A stretch of DNA of 64,000 nucleotides from Periplaneta americana (Eukaryota; Arthropoda; Insecta; Blattodea; Blattidae). How positions within the stretch are numbered: position 1 is the first letter of the stretch; each line of letters starts with the position of its first letter. The notes beneath the pieces were generated by a model. It had not been told where the DNA came from. It did not search any database and was given only the letters and a program-made list of their open reading frames with translations. Made by a program: the position numbers and the translations under genes. This document shows, piece after piece, positions 1 through 11,851 of this stretch. The stretch lies in the NCBI RefSeq assembly GCF_040183065.1, contig NW_027185526.1, positions 91,947 to 155,946 on the forward strand, written 5' to 3'.

Positions 1-53
1 AGTGCACCCCAATCCCATCGTCCTCAAGTGCCTACAGATTACGCAGTTTCATC

Positions 54-173
54 GGCAACGGCCATACCATGTTGAAAATACCGGTTCTCGTCCGATCACC
101 GAAGTCAAGCAACATTGGGCGTGGTCAGTACTTGGATGGGTGACCGCTTGGGAACACCACGTGCCGTTGGCGA
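54..173 (+). rRNA. 5S ribosomal RNA, unit 1
   Basis: About 120 nt matching arthropod 5S rRNA throughout: the conserved TTCTCGTCCGATCACCGAAG stretch, a box A region near 102-118, and a box C type block GATGGGTGACCGCTTGGG at 135-152. It ends in an 11-T run (174-184), a strong Pol III terminator. It is a Pol III gene inside an otherwise Pol II histone repeat and is transcribed towards the long spacer. Exact ends are set by comparison with insect 5S and could be off by one or two bases. Confidence 0.96.
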
Positions 174-184
174 TTTTTTTTTTT
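174..184 (+). terminator. Pol III T-run terminator of 5S, unit 1
   Basis: Eleven consecutive T directly after the 5S 3' end; the same run follows the 5S gene in all four units. Confidence 0.9.
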
Positions 185-1108
185 ACGTCACTATTTCCAG
201 CGTGTTCTAATAAGACTTATGGGATATTATGTTCCCTTCCCTATTCCAGCTATAGCTTGGATGATGACGCCGCTGCATAATTGTAGAGTAATTGATAATT
301 CTTAAGTACTTGCAGCTCCGTATTGAAACTTATGACTGGTAGCATATTCATATGAGACGGTTCACTTCTCTGCGTTTTCTCGAAGAAGGGAATATGTATT
401 CAGGGGATTGTGAACGTACCTCGCGCTCTCCCTAGAAGTTAGAGACATTTTAGGTAAAGAATGTAATATACTGTACATATATGGCTAATTAAAATCCCAT
501 TAGTTACTACATTTCAGTGGGTAGTACAAATTCCATAATGAAAATATCTCTGTCCTAGTAGTTGTATCCTTTAAAGAAGCTCGTTGTTTTCCCATGATGA
601 AGGGCAGAACTTGGTCGGTAGAAATTTAAACAGACTGCATTATCAGACCAGGCGTTATTTCAATATCAGCGTTTAGTTTAGGAAATATAGCAATAGCGGA
701 GTTGGGAGAAGTAGTTATAGCATGTACAGTAAGTATAAACAGTTCGCTGTACTGTACAGTGAATATAAATATTTGAATGTACGATGGCAAAACATCAGAC
801 ATACAGTACGTAGCTCACATATCTTTAAAAATAAATAAATAAATAAATAAATAAAAATAATGAAGACATTCTGAGGAGTGAGTGGAAAGTGCATATTATA
901 ATGAATATTTTTAACTCTCAGTTGACATTGAGAGAGAAAGCCATGCATCGGGGAACCGGTGACTGTTTTTGCGTTACCTTCTGCTATTGGCGTTGTTGGT
1001 TAGTAACGAATGAAAGGGGTAGGACGCGGAATCAAATGTCAAAAAACGATAGGGAAATAATAGTAACTGGTTGTATTTCGATCGAGCTCGGCGTGCTGAT
1101 TCACCAGT

Positions 1109-2540
1109 GGGGTGTTTCACAAAGTTTACAATCTTTGGAAATTGTGAACTCTGTTTGTAAACTTCTGTTTCACAATCTTTGTTTGTAAAGGTGGACTGTA
1201 CAAAGGAAATCAAATCTTTACGAATGAAATTTTGCGCTCTTTACAAGTGATATGTTTGTTTCACAACGAAGGAGTAATTTTACAAACGTGTAAACTAAAC
1301 TTTACTAGTGAAGTTAGCACATTTTCTACAGTAGCCCTGTTGAAATAGCTTCTAATTGTGAATGAAAAAAATAAACACATATGTATAAAATCAATTTTAT
1401 AGTAACAGGGTACCATTAAGAATTACACTGAAGCAGTTGTGATGTTATTGAGTAGTTCTAGCGACTCAGACGAAGATTTTGCATTTAGGCCTAACGTAGA
1501 ATTTTCCGGCCACGTTCGTATCATTGTACGAATATTAATGAAAGGTTTCGAATGAATCCCGCGCTATACTTCAGAATACCGCGTTAGTTCTTATATACGA
1601 GGAACGTATTTAATAAATACTCGCACTTAAAGAAGAAAAACTTTGCACCGAAAACCAATCACTTAATAATGCAATGTCGGCATTACTTACGCAGTATTCT
1701 GAAGTCGTTCCGAATCCCATTTCGCTGTAATCTCTCCTACAAGATATGGGACATCACATGCAACATCTGAAAGGGAAAAGTGGTGCCCTAACCTCAAAGC
1801 GAGAACTGCATTGGTTGCATAGTAGCTCTCAGTTCCCTGCGTTAGCAGATAAGAACGGAATTTATAAGATTACAGTGTGCAAAAGTTCACACATGGTAGT
1901 TGATGTTGTTACAAGATTGAAAAAACTCGAGGCGGGTTATTGATCACCGAATGTGCTTACTCGGGCAAAGGATTTTTATGCTCCTCCTGCTGGGTTCCCT
2001 AATGTTGGCGAGGTTATGGATGAAACAATAAAATATACTGATGGACCAGCAGAGAGCGAAGTTGATTTTAATGGATGGACATGTTAGCTGCTCTATCAAC
2101 TGCATATAACTACGTGGGTCAAATCCATTATTTATCAATTATTTGAATGAATTTCGCGCTAACTTTCGTCAGTTAAGTCGTAGGCTAATTAATGCATTGG
2201 TATGCTCGACCAATTGCATGCCGCGAAACTCCGTTGTCGCCGATGTAGCAAAATCTAAATAAAATATATATAAAAAAATATAAACATGTCCATCGATAGT
2301 TCTAAAATTACAGCTACTTTACCTCTGATCCTTAGTGATTTTTGTAAACTGTCGTTGGCGATTTTGTTCAACCAATTATGCGTATTTGTAAGTTTGTTTC
2401 GCCGATTTTGTAAAGTTCGTTAAAACATACAAGTGAATAAGATTGCATTGTGAAACACAGTTAACAAGCATATGTAATATTTCCGTTGTTAATTGTATAT
2501 TGTTAATTTGTAATTTGTTAGCGTTGTGAAACATGCCCCC
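1109..2540. mobile_element. Putative degenerate TIR DNA transposon, unit 1
   Basis: The left end GGGGTGTTTCACAA (1109-1122) is an inverted match to the right end TTGTGAAACATGCCCCC (2524-2540), apart from a two-base CA difference. Both sub-ends are rich in TTTGTAAA-type motifs. The interior holds short broken reading frames, such as an acidic Ser/Asp-rich start near 1442 and frames at 1746-1943 and 2145-2260. I cannot assign a superfamily and see no clear target duplication. It could alternatively be two unrelated repeats. Confidence 0.45.
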
Positions 2541-2660
2541 ATTTACCTTTAGAGGTAATATCTACATTAATATTTAGTTAAAATTTAAAGAAATTTTAAA
2601 CGAATGGAAGCTGCATTTTAATTCACCCCAAATTACTATGTTCCCTTTCAGATTATCAGC

Positions 2661-2681
2661 TGTTGTTGTTGTTGTTGTTGT
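2661..2681. repeat. (TTG)n microsatellite
   Basis: Seven TTG-type repeats in the spacer, present in every unit. Confidence 0.9.
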
Positions 2682-2704
2682 ATTGTAAGTTCTCACTTAT
2701 TGTT

Positions 2705-3836
2705 AGCTAGCCGTACCCGTTCGCTCCGCTCCACCTGTTAGAAATAAATATAAAGTAATTACATAATTAAAATAGGACGTCTGATCCAGGGAACAACTTT
2801 TACAACAGCGCAAGATAATCTGCTTCGCATATTACCCAATTTTTTTTTAGCACTGCATTTATTGCATATATATTTTATGTATTTTAACACGATTCAATTG
2901 AGCATAGTTAAAATATGAATTATTAAAATAATGGATTGCCAAGCTAAAGTACTATTACTGCATACTAAATCAATACACTCTCGTTGTTCGTTAATTCTCT
3001 GAGATTAAAATGCGTGTACATAAATATTATTTTAAGAAATACAGAAAACGAATGTACAAAATAGCCTATCAAATTTTCTGTGCATAAGAAGCTATTTTAA
3101 TCTTACCTGTCCTCGATTTACTCAGACGTTACTGTAATAACATTATAGCATTATGTCCATCTAGAGAAACTACAGTTTCCAATGGTGAAATAATAACTAA
3201 TTATACAAATCAGTTAATTTACGAGCTTGTGATATTACTTCATACAAACACAGAAACATTCCCTGTAGGCTATGTTTAATAGCTTTCGATTGTTTGTTGA
3301 TGTCCAAGGCCCCTGTTTCGATTGTTGTTGTCCAAGGCCCCTTATAGACGAAGTCATTTGTTCTTAATTCATTGCACCGTCTTAGATAGCGTTATTTTAA
3401 TTTTAAAACTCATTTATCTCATTAAATATCAGTCCTATCAAAATGTTGTAAAAAAATAAAACTTAACGGAAATCATTTTTAAAGGAACATCTGTTATGTA
3501 ACATTTTTTCTCAAATATCAATAATAAGCGAGATATTTCGATTTATTTAATTCAGGCCCCCTTATAACTCCCCTTTTAAATAATGTATTTCGAATGCCAT
3601 ATAGCCTAAAATCTAAGTTACAACAAACTTAATTTATATTCCAGTTTTCATATAAATCGGTTCAGCCATTATCGCGTGAAAAGGTAACAAACATACAGAC
3701 AGACATACAAACAAAAATTTCAAAAATGCGATTTTCGGTTTCAGGGTGGTTAATTATATATGTTAGGACCAATTACTTTTGGAAAATCGAAACTTACCAG
3801 AAAAATTTCGGCTACAGATTTATTATTAGTATAGAT
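2705..3836. repeat. Insect-type interspersed repeat, unit 1
   Basis: Starts near CCGTACCCGTTCGCTCCGCT and ends in ATTTATTATTAGTATAGAT. It also contains AAATCGGTTCAGCCATTATC and an ACAGACAGACATACAAAC run. These phrases recur at the ends of many dispersed insect repeats. No protein domain remains and the class (non-LTR tail, SINE or Helitron-like) is undecided. Boundaries are approximate. Confidence 0.45.
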
Positions 3837-4228
3837 AGTACGAGATACGACCGCAATTTTGTACGACTAGTGTAATGAAGGAATGCAAAAAATTATTTTG
3901 GAACTTTGCAATGTTAGTCTATCATTAAAATAAAATTAAATCTTAATTCGTCCCTTTTGCAGGAGTCTTCTTCATCCAGTATGTTGTTGGCTGATATGGA
4001 GGAGGAGGGGGGGGGGACATGCTCTAAAGGGATTAAATTTGCTTAGCAAATCGATATGGTGACTAACGCTTGCAATGCGTCATAGCTATAATTGTACTGC
4101 GCGGTAATTTCAGAGTAATAAGAGTTCAGTTCAGGGATCTGCTAATTTCTTCATATTGTGTTCGGCAATGGAATAGTACCGCAGTAGCATTAAGAGGTTT
4201 TTATAATTTGAACTGATATGTGCAGGTA

Positions 4229-4309
4229 TATTGACCCCCCCCCCCTCCCACCGCTGGCCGACGCGGACTGCAATGACAACAGTAAGCCACACGTCATACG
4301 TAAGCCTTT
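4229..4309 (+). repeat. C-tract dispersed repeat, copy 1
   Basis: A C-rich tract followed by GACTGCAATGACAACAGTAA and an ACACGT-ATA-GTAA-GCCTTT continuation. A diverged direct copy lies at 4580-4649. Confidence 0.65.
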
Positions 4310-4579
4310 CTTCTTCTTCATCTTTGCTCGCCTGGCAAATACAGTCTTGGATTTCACATATTCAATTTTTCACAGTCCCAACTCCCTTGCATGGACGTGT
4401 TTTCACGTACCTTTAAAGTTTCTCCTCTCATTCATTCAGTCTATTCGCAAGCCTGAGGGTTTTCCGTGGTTTTCCCTAAGGAGCTAAGACAAATGTAGGG
4501 ATGAGCCCAGAAAGAAAAGGGCATTCACTTCCTTAGACCCTGGTAACTGCTCTTTTTAGAGGAAGGAGGAGGAGAAAGA

Positions 4580-4645
4580 AACCCCCCCACCCCCACCGAC
4601 GTGGACTGCAATGACAACAGTAAGCAACACGTTATATGTAAAGCC

Positions 4646-4649
<4 letters not shown>
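4580..4649 (+). repeat. C-tract dispersed repeat, copy 2
   Basis: Direct repeat of 4229-4309, sharing the block GACTGCAATGACAACAGTAA and differing by scattered C/T changes. It leads directly into an (ATT)n tract and the piggyBac relic. Confidence 0.65.
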
Positions 4650-4679
<30 letters not shown>

Positions 4680-4684
<5 letters not shown>

Positions 4685-5135
4685 TACAATGGGACTAAAG
4701 GTGGTGTAGATACACTATGTCAAATGTGCCACAATCTTTCCTGCAATAGAAAGACGAGGCGCTGGCCACTAGCAATATTTTACAACATGCTAAATATTGC
4801 AAGTATAAATTCATGGATAATTTATAGTTAGAAGAACTCAGAAAACAATATCAAGAAAACAATTCATTTTCCAATTGTGTGAAGAGCTGACAAAACCGTG
4901 GATGCAGCACCGCTTTGCACGTCCTACTTTACACCGATCTCTGCGGGCAACAATTGAAGAACATCTGAACATTGCTGTGCAACAACAATGCCAGGTAATG
5001 CAGCCAGATGGTGAACGTACTGTTTGCTATAAATGTCCTGCAAAGAAGAGGAGAATGATGACAACATTTTGTGGACTTTGCAAAAAGGGGTTCTGCAGAG
5101 AACATCGCGCTGTTGTTTGCACTAATTGTAAATAG
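4680..5135 (+). pseudogene. piggyBac transposase C-terminal relic, unit 1
   Basis: One frame up to a stop at 4831 matches the end of the piggyBac DDE domain: GGVDTLCQMC, then NRKTRRWPL and MLNIASINSW. After a frame change, 4875-5135 gives an EELTKPW helix and the C-terminal cysteine-rich zinc-binding domain, with a C-x2-C, C-x2-C, C-x2-H, C-x2-C pattern ending in TNCK. The first Asp of the VDTLDQMC signature is kept but the second is Cys. There is no start codon and the catalytic N-terminal two thirds are missing, so it cannot encode an active transposase. Confidence 0.8.
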
Positions 5136-5642
5136 GACAATAACATGAACGTAAAGACTTTATGACAAACTTAAAATTAAATGAACACTAATGGCTACGA
5201 AAAGTGTAAAAGTTGTTAAATGTGTGATATTGAGTTGATTTCAGTTAATTAAAATGTGAGTAGTAAAAATTACGAATGCTTACCTTTAACATGAGTACAG
5301 TGATGATTACCTGTCTAGGGTTAAGTAGTCGCGTGGTGAGTTTAGGAATTCCCAGACCACCTCTAAGATTGTTTAAAATAAAGGTATTGTAATCGTACGT
5401 TTCTGTCTTTTGTCAATAGTAACGTTGACCTTTCTTTTTCGAGAAAACAAAATCTGTTGTACAGTTAAAGGTACTGAAATAGTAAGAAATTTTCTGAAAT
5501 CCCCACGCGTTTGCAAGTGTAAGTCTCTGTTGTAACCTGTTGATTTACGAGAGACTGCGTGTGCTTCCGTACAGTGTTTCTAAAATGTGCAGTAACGAGT
5601 CAGAAATCATTGGAATGTAGTGTAGGTGTGTTTGTTATAACC

Positions 5643-5881
5643 GGGAATCAATCCGCAGTACTTGACCAATCAACTACGGGAAATATCAGAAAAATTGGCA
5701 GGAGTTAGCAAGAAAAACAAAGGTAAAATATCACGTGAACGAGCACCGATACCGAGCACTATGTACAATATACCCTAGAGAAAAAGACAAGAAAACAAAA
5801 GTCAACCGCTGCAAGTGTTACGAAGTGGTGTGTGAAACATATAATGAAGAATGTCTGCGGGAAGCGCATCTAGTGAGATAA
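5643..5881 (+). pseudogene. Second piggyBac-like C-terminal relic, unit 1
   Basis: One frame reads TNQLREISEKLAGVSKKNKG; after a +1 or +2 shift the next frame reads YPREKDKKTKVNRCKCYEVVC, ending in a stop near 5881. The RxC-xx-C-PREKDKKT-C-x-C order resembles the Cys-rich tail of insect piggyBac proteins with some cysteines lost. It is more decayed than the relic at 4680-5135 and not a copy of it. Confidence 0.4.
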
Positions 5882-5985
5882 AGGGTGAAATGGAGGATTC
5901 TGCTAAAAATAAAGAAAGGAAGAAAAATGTTTACAGTTAATACAAGTATTGTTTTCTCTTGTGGGTTTATGTTTAGTATAATAGA

Positions 5986-6016
<31 letters not shown>

Positions 6017-6290
6017 CATTAAAAATTAGCATATCCTTAATGAATACATCCTAAGTGGTATAAATGAAATTGTATAAACTGCAGGGAATCTTAAAATATG
6101 AAAATTGCGATAGTTGTTTTCTTTACAGTCCGACCTTTTTTAATAAACTAGTGTGAGATATGAAGTTTTGCACATTTAAGGGTTGTTAACATGAATGTAA
6201 GGAATATATATTATGATATGATATGATATGATTCTCAAATACTCTGTCCTGCTGACCCTTCACATTTCTGTATTCGGGCGAGTGTGTATT

Positions 6291-6321
<31 letters not shown>

Positions 6322-6344
6322 TTATTATTATTACTATTACTATA

Positions 6345-6389
<45 letters not shown>

Positions 6390-7228
6390 GTGTGAAGAGT
6401 TGTATCGGAAGTGCTTTATAGACTAAATTAATAATTTCTATCTTAACTGAAATATTTACATTATATTTCACACAGTATAGTTACAGGTAGCATAAATTCA
6501 GATAATGGTTTTTATATGGGAATCTACTTCTTGTGTTTAGAGGCTACATTTATACAGAGTTAATAATTTCTCCCCTATGTAACATATTTCCATGAAATTT
6601 TATACGCATCTATGCAAAAACGAATTATGCTCGTGTAATTAGGGAATTAGGGAAAAATTAGTGTTTCTGATAATTTTTAATGTTTTAATAGAAATTATGC
6701 TCCTAAAAGATGACTAGCCTGCCATATTTTTCGCAGTTGGTAACAAAATGCTAGATTCATGGATATACTCCATAATTTAGTTGTTCATTATATGTTCAAG
6801 AAGTGTTGAATTTTTCTTGGAGAAATTAAGCTCCTTCATCCAGACTCTGAAAAGTGGCTGCTGTCGAATTCGTAAAGCGCCACCAAGAGATGAATATAAC
6901 ATCTAAGTTTGCAGGATGTAGCAGCTAAATTTTAAGCCGTATAGAGTTTAATATTTGATTAATGTGTGGGTAGAAGAATTGAAAGTTAACTCAGGTTTAC
7001 TTGTAATGCACAGCCTGTTAAATATGTCGTAAAAAAAAAAAAAAAAAAAAAAAACTAGTTGCACAAATCTCAGTAAACGTGCCAATTAAATGAATGCTAA
7101 CGTATTATAGATTGCTTTTCGCGTATTAAATGAAAGTACACATCTTGTCCTATGACCTCCATAAGGGAAGGTTTAACAATATAAAACAGCCACTGACCCC
7201 ACGAACAAAAATCAACTGAAGAGCGTGA

Positions 7229-7285
<57 letters not shown>

Positions 7286-7587
7286 ATGTTTTGTCCCACC
7301 TCTTACTGATATTGATGTTTTGTATGTTGTTGTGCACAATGCCTAGCTTTTGTTTAAGCCTAGATATTACTTAAACTTCGGTTATGATGAAGTTGATTTT
7401 CTTACATAGTTTTGCGTTCTGGACAACTGTGCGCCGGCATCTCTCGGAACATCCGAGATCAGGTCCCTATCCCCTCCACCGCAAAGTCAAATAGCGTCTG
7501 TCACTTGATTTTGAATATTAAACAAACATACCATCACGGCATTTCCGTTATGGCATCTGGTGTCATCAATAAGCTACAAATAAAGGA

Positions 7588-7642
<55 letters not shown>
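5986..7642. repeat. Microsatellite and poly(A) block, unit 1
   Basis: Contains (TG)n at 5986-6014, (ATATG)n near 6208, CTT/ATT runs at 6290-6390, A24 at 7031-7054, A51 at 7232-7282 and (AAAG)n at 7586-7642. The two poly(A) runs may be tails of old retrotransposed sequences, but I recognise no body. Lengths vary between units (the second A run is about 51, 50, 52 and 59), which makes this block a useful unit barcode. Confidence 0.9.
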
Positions 7643-8889
7643 TAGCACAGTCACTGTCCTGAACAAGGTACGCAAGTATTATTTTAATTAATGCGTATCG
7701 CCTACCAGCCGCCGAAACTATTCGACAGGAGAGTGAATATCCTACACGGTCCTGTAAAAATGTTCTGAATACACTAAATGACGTGTAATTTTTTTTCTAT
7801 TATTAGGACAATTGAACGTGTCATTGCTCCTGCGGGTTGCTTTGTTTCACACCACAGAGAATTCAGGTTCTCTACCCCCCGGGATTCTAGAGATAAGAGA
7901 GCGATGAGGTTAAAGGAGTAGGCGTTTGTTCGTGTTTTTGTTTTTACTTTAGAAAAATTGCGAAACGTGACGCAATAGCGATAAGTTTTATGAACAAGTT
8001 TGCTGAATCGACCAATTGAAGGTAATTTATATTTTGCTAAAGAAGAGAGGAGATTAATGAAATCAGTTATTGTAATAATCGTAGTAGATTGAAGGAATTG
8101 TTTGTATTCAAACTCCTTTTGTGAAATAAGCTGCTCGGATGCTTATCAGGGTGACGGTTATAAATGTTATCGTAATACCCACCCGAGGTCACAAAGGTCA
8201 CAGTCTTCCGCTTGTCCTTTCCTAAGCAGACCACGTCTGTACTATCGAAAATAATGAGTCACAGTTATAGTTTCGTGAAAGTAAAAAATGTTAGATAGGA
8301 GACAAGTAGCTACTCTTATACAATCATAATCACATTTTGTATCCAATATAGTATAAACGAGCTACATGTAAGTACTGTGTAAAGTTTCATTAAAACAATA
8401 TATTATATATGAGACAAGTCACTAATTTTTGTCAAAACGCATCGTCTATAAAGGGGTAGTTTCTCCTCTTATACAGTAGTGACTATAGTGCGAAGTTTCA
8501 TGGAAATATGTCACATTTTTAGTCCAGCTAGATTTGCTTTCTGGACCACTTTGAGCCTTGGCGCTTGTGATCGGTCGGACGGAGGATCACTCGTCCCGGC
8601 GGCGTTAACCCTTAATTTGGTAAATATATATAATGTGCAATATTATAGAACTGTGAAATTTTTTTTTAATTTTCCTAAGAAACTTTGTTATCCATCGTTC
8701 TATTAAAAAATTGTTTATTAACCTATAGGATACATTGCGATATTTGTCAAACAGGCTGTGGGAAAATGCTGATACGGTGAGGAATGGAAAGGGAGAAACC
8801 ATTTATATTATTGAGGTGACCTTGAACTGAGGGTAGTAGGAACGAGACCTGGAGTACGGTACAACCGGCTCTTCCGAGAAATAACTAGT

Positions 8890-8905
8890 GGCCCTGAAAA
8901 GGGCC
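8890..8905 (-). promoter_or_regulatory. Histone 3' stem-loop, H3 unit 1
   Basis: On the minus strand GGCCCTTTTCAGGGCC: six-base-pair stem and four-base loop, 29 bp after the H3 stop. This is the SLBP-bound signal for non-polyadenylated histone mRNA ends. Confidence 0.95.
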
Positions 8906-8934
8906 TTTTTGCGGGCAGGAGTACCTTTGTTAAT

Positions 8935-9514
<580 letters not shown>

Positions 9515-9617
9515 TCATCACATCATTCTGCCGACGGACGAGGTACAGAGACGTACAACAGAGGCTCCACTGCATCTCCGAGAACTTCGCGTCACAGCAT
9601 CGCAGTTTGGCCTTGAG

Positions 9618-11657
9618 ATGAGCACCAGCAGCGGCGGGCGCGGACCGCCGCGACAACCACCTGACGCAGCAGTCGTCACGGACGATCACGGCGGGCAACT
9701 TTTCATCGTTCCGACAACTACGAAGAAGGGAAAGAAGAAAAAGAAGACTCACACTACCACGACTGGGACTACACTCGACCAACCTACAACTGACTCCCAT
9801 GAGACCACTACGCTACAGACTAAATTGACAACACTAGACCCGTGGACCGAACTAAAAAACTGGCCGTCTGAAAGAGCGAACCGATCAGTAATGGTCGAAG
9901 ACGCTGACCCAGACTTACTAGCGACGCTCCAACCTCCTCATCGAGCCGACACATTGACACTTGGACCAAGAACGAGAGTGTTCACATTCTCGACACGACT
10001 CAAACTACAGAAAGCTACGAGACCCGACCCAAAGCAATTCGGGAAGAAAGCCCGCTACATTGCGCCACCGACCGCAACTCTACAAGGACCTTGGACGCTA
10101 CCGACTGATCCTCCTGCACCATCCCGATCCGTGAAACCCGACCGGCCCTCAGAAGGTCCTTCCTCTGAACCCACCAGACCCGAAACCCCTCCACTGCAAC
10201 ACATTCAGGACTCGTACTTTTACACCACGAGTGAATCTGCCTCTTCTGAAGGTTCAAATGAATCCGAAGGAGAGGTAGACCAAGACTGGCAGAACGCCAA
10301 GTCACGGCGCAAGAAGAAGACTCGACCAACCGCGAGCGCCGTTTCGACCACGGCAGCCGAGAAGGTCACGCCCAGTCCACAACCTGCTCCCCAGAATTCC
10401 CTTGCACCCACACCACCACCAGACCGAGACACCACAGCCGCAAGTGAACGACTCAAGAGCAGAACGACTGTGAAAATCACTAGACACACGACTGACAACA
10501 ATAACCCACTGTTCATCCAGAAGCTTATAAGACAGAACAACTTAAACATGGAAACTCCGAGACAATACTGGGCCTACTCTACAGGAACGACGACACTTAC
10601 CTTCCCGACGATTGACGAGGCGGAACGATTTGTTAAAGCCATACCGGCCAGAACTTTTGGACCGTCCGCACAACTTTTCATCGTCCATACACCATCTCAC
10701 CAAGGACAAAGACTTCCACGAAACCGAGAGATCAGTGTCGTCATGAAGAATGTCGGCACCCAGATCCCGGAGGACGAATTGTTGCAGATTCTACGGGAAA
10801 AGTTCCCTGGAATCAAGCGCATCTCTAGAATAACCTCCGCCCAGACTAACCAGCCGACGCAGATGGTTCGACTTATAGTACAAGACGTGACCACAGCCGA
10901 CCAACTTCTATGTGGAATCAACATAGCCGGACGTAATTACAAAGTCGAGCCAGCCCACGAGACAGTATTCCACAGACCGTGTCAGAACTGCGCCCAGTAT
11001 GGACATGACAAAACCGACTGCCGAAACGACAAGACGTGTTTCACTTGCGGAAAAAATCCCGTCCACTGCAAACACCCACCAGACAACCAAGTCAAGTTCT
11101 GCGCCAGCTGCAAGAGCGATACCCACTATACGGGCCAAGCACGCTGTCCAAACTACCCCCGACATAACCCAACCCAACAAACTCCAACCCACATCCCGGT
11201 TCAAACACCCCAACAGATCCCTCCACCAATTCCTAAACCCTCACAATCCAGTCCAATCCAACTTCCCGAACCAAGACCTGGAATATCGTACGCCAGTGCG
11301 GTAAACCCGACAACGACCGACACGACAGAACCAACAACGGAACCGACACAGACTAACACCGAACAAATCGTAGCAGCAGCTCTAAATTCTGCAATGCAGA
11401 AAATAGAAAGCTACATCGACCAACAGATCAACAGACTGCGAGATGAAATTGTGATGTTCACAATTTCACTCCTCACGACAGACGCCCAACCCAAGACAAG
11501 ACGAACGACTTTAGCAACAGCTAACCAGACAGCAAGACGGCTCTTACGCAGACAAGTTGCTCACCACTTTGTGGGTAACAAACTACAACTATCACTAGCA
11601 CCACTGAAACGTGACACGACCAACCACAGACAAGCAACCAACAGCGGCCCTTCATAG
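9618..11657 (+). CDS. Element A ORF1, gag-like zinc-knuckle protein (unit 1)
   Basis: 679 residues from ATG 9618, the first methionine inside the element; an upstream in-frame ATG at 9495 lies in host promoter DNA. A basic run KKGKKKKK lies near residue 36 and a long Thr/Pro/Ser-rich low-complexity region follows. About residues 369-452 form a fold like the PRE_C2HC domain of Jockey ORF1. Three zinc knuckles follow at about 455-510: C-x2-C-x4-H-x4-C (455-468), C-x2-C-x5-H (474-483) and C-x2-C-x4-H-x6-C (495-510). The conserved C-terminal helical segment matches that of element B. Expected role: binding element RNA and guiding the particle to the target. The frame is uninterrupted, which implies recent activity. 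Confidence 0.9.
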   Translation: MSTSSGGRGPPRQPPDAAVVTDDHGGQLFIVPTTTKKGKKKKKTHTTTTGTTLDQPTTDSHETTTLQTKLTTLDPWTELKNWPSERANRSVMVEDADPDLLATLQPPHRADTLTLGPRTRVFTFSTRLKLQKATRPDPKQFGKKARYIAPPTATLQGPWTLPTDPPAPSRSVKPDRPSEGPSSEPTRPETPPLQHIQDSYFYTTSESASSEGSNESEGEVDQDWQNAKSRRKKKTRPTASAVSTTAAEKVTPSPQPAPQNSLAPTPPPDRDTTAASERLKSRTTVKITRHTTDNNNPLFIQKLIRQNNLNMETPRQYWAYSTGTTTLTFPTIDEAERFVKAIPARTFGPSAQLFIVHTPSHQGQRLPRNREISVVMKNVGTQIPEDELLQILREKFPGIKRISRITSAQTNQPTQMVRLIVQDVTTADQLLCGINIAGRNYKVEPAHETVFHRPCQNCAQYGHDKTDCRNDKTCFTCGKNPVHCKHPPDNQVKFCASCKSDTHYTGQARCPNYPRHNPTQQTPTHIPVQTPQQIPPPIPKPSQSSPIQLPEPRPGISYASAVNPTTTDTTEPTTEPTQTNTEQIVAAALNSAMQKIESYIDQQINRLRDEIVMFTISLLTTDAQPKTRRTTLATANQTARRLLRRQVAHHFVGNKLQLSLAPLKRDTTNHRQATNSGPS

Positions 11658-11663
11658 GGCCGC
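11644..11663 (+). promoter_or_regulatory. Histone-like stem-loop over the element A ORF1 stop (unit 1)
   Basis: GCGGCCCTTCATAGGGCCGC folds into a perfect 8-bp stem with a TCAT loop. The inner 16 nt have the same six-base-pair stem and loop size as the host histone signal GGCCCTTTTCAGGGCC; only loop bases differ. The TAG stop spans the loop end and stem. Whether SLBP binds it is unknown, since loop position 3 is A rather than the usual U. Confidence 0.7.
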
Positions 11664-11851
11664 GCGACAAAAGTAAACCACAACCAACACAGACAACAGC
11701 TTCATCCAGCCACATAAATCTGCAAGATAACAGCATCCAAGGCCAACGCAGCAGCCTGGTGTGAGCGGAGAAGACGCTGACCCGTAGAGAGTCCAACGAG
11801 CGAAGCCTAGCCGGGACCACGCCTCAACTGTCGCTACAGACAAAACATCGT

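Larger units (their letters stand above)
185..8889. other. Long 5S-H3 spacer, unit 1
   Basis: AT-rich spacer without a convincing functional gene; no lysine-rich H1-type reading frame is present. It holds the dispersed repeats, transposon relics and microsatellites listed separately. Stretches 185-1108, 5136-5642 and 7643-8889 show nothing I recognise apart from a short (AAAT)n tract at about 827-856. Small open frames here recur in every unit only because the units are near-identical. Confidence 0.85.

Noticed and set aside
6290-6390. Regular short repeats resembling an array
   Set aside because: Pure CTT/ATT microsatellite without spacers; not a CRISPR array, and the DNA is eukaryotic.
7097-7339. 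Minus-strand frame with a long phenylalanine run
   Set aside because: Translation of a poly(A) tract on the other strand.
7412-7645. Open frame ending in Lys-Glu-Arg repeats
   Set aside because: Translation of the (AAAG)n microsatellite; its length changes from unit to unit.
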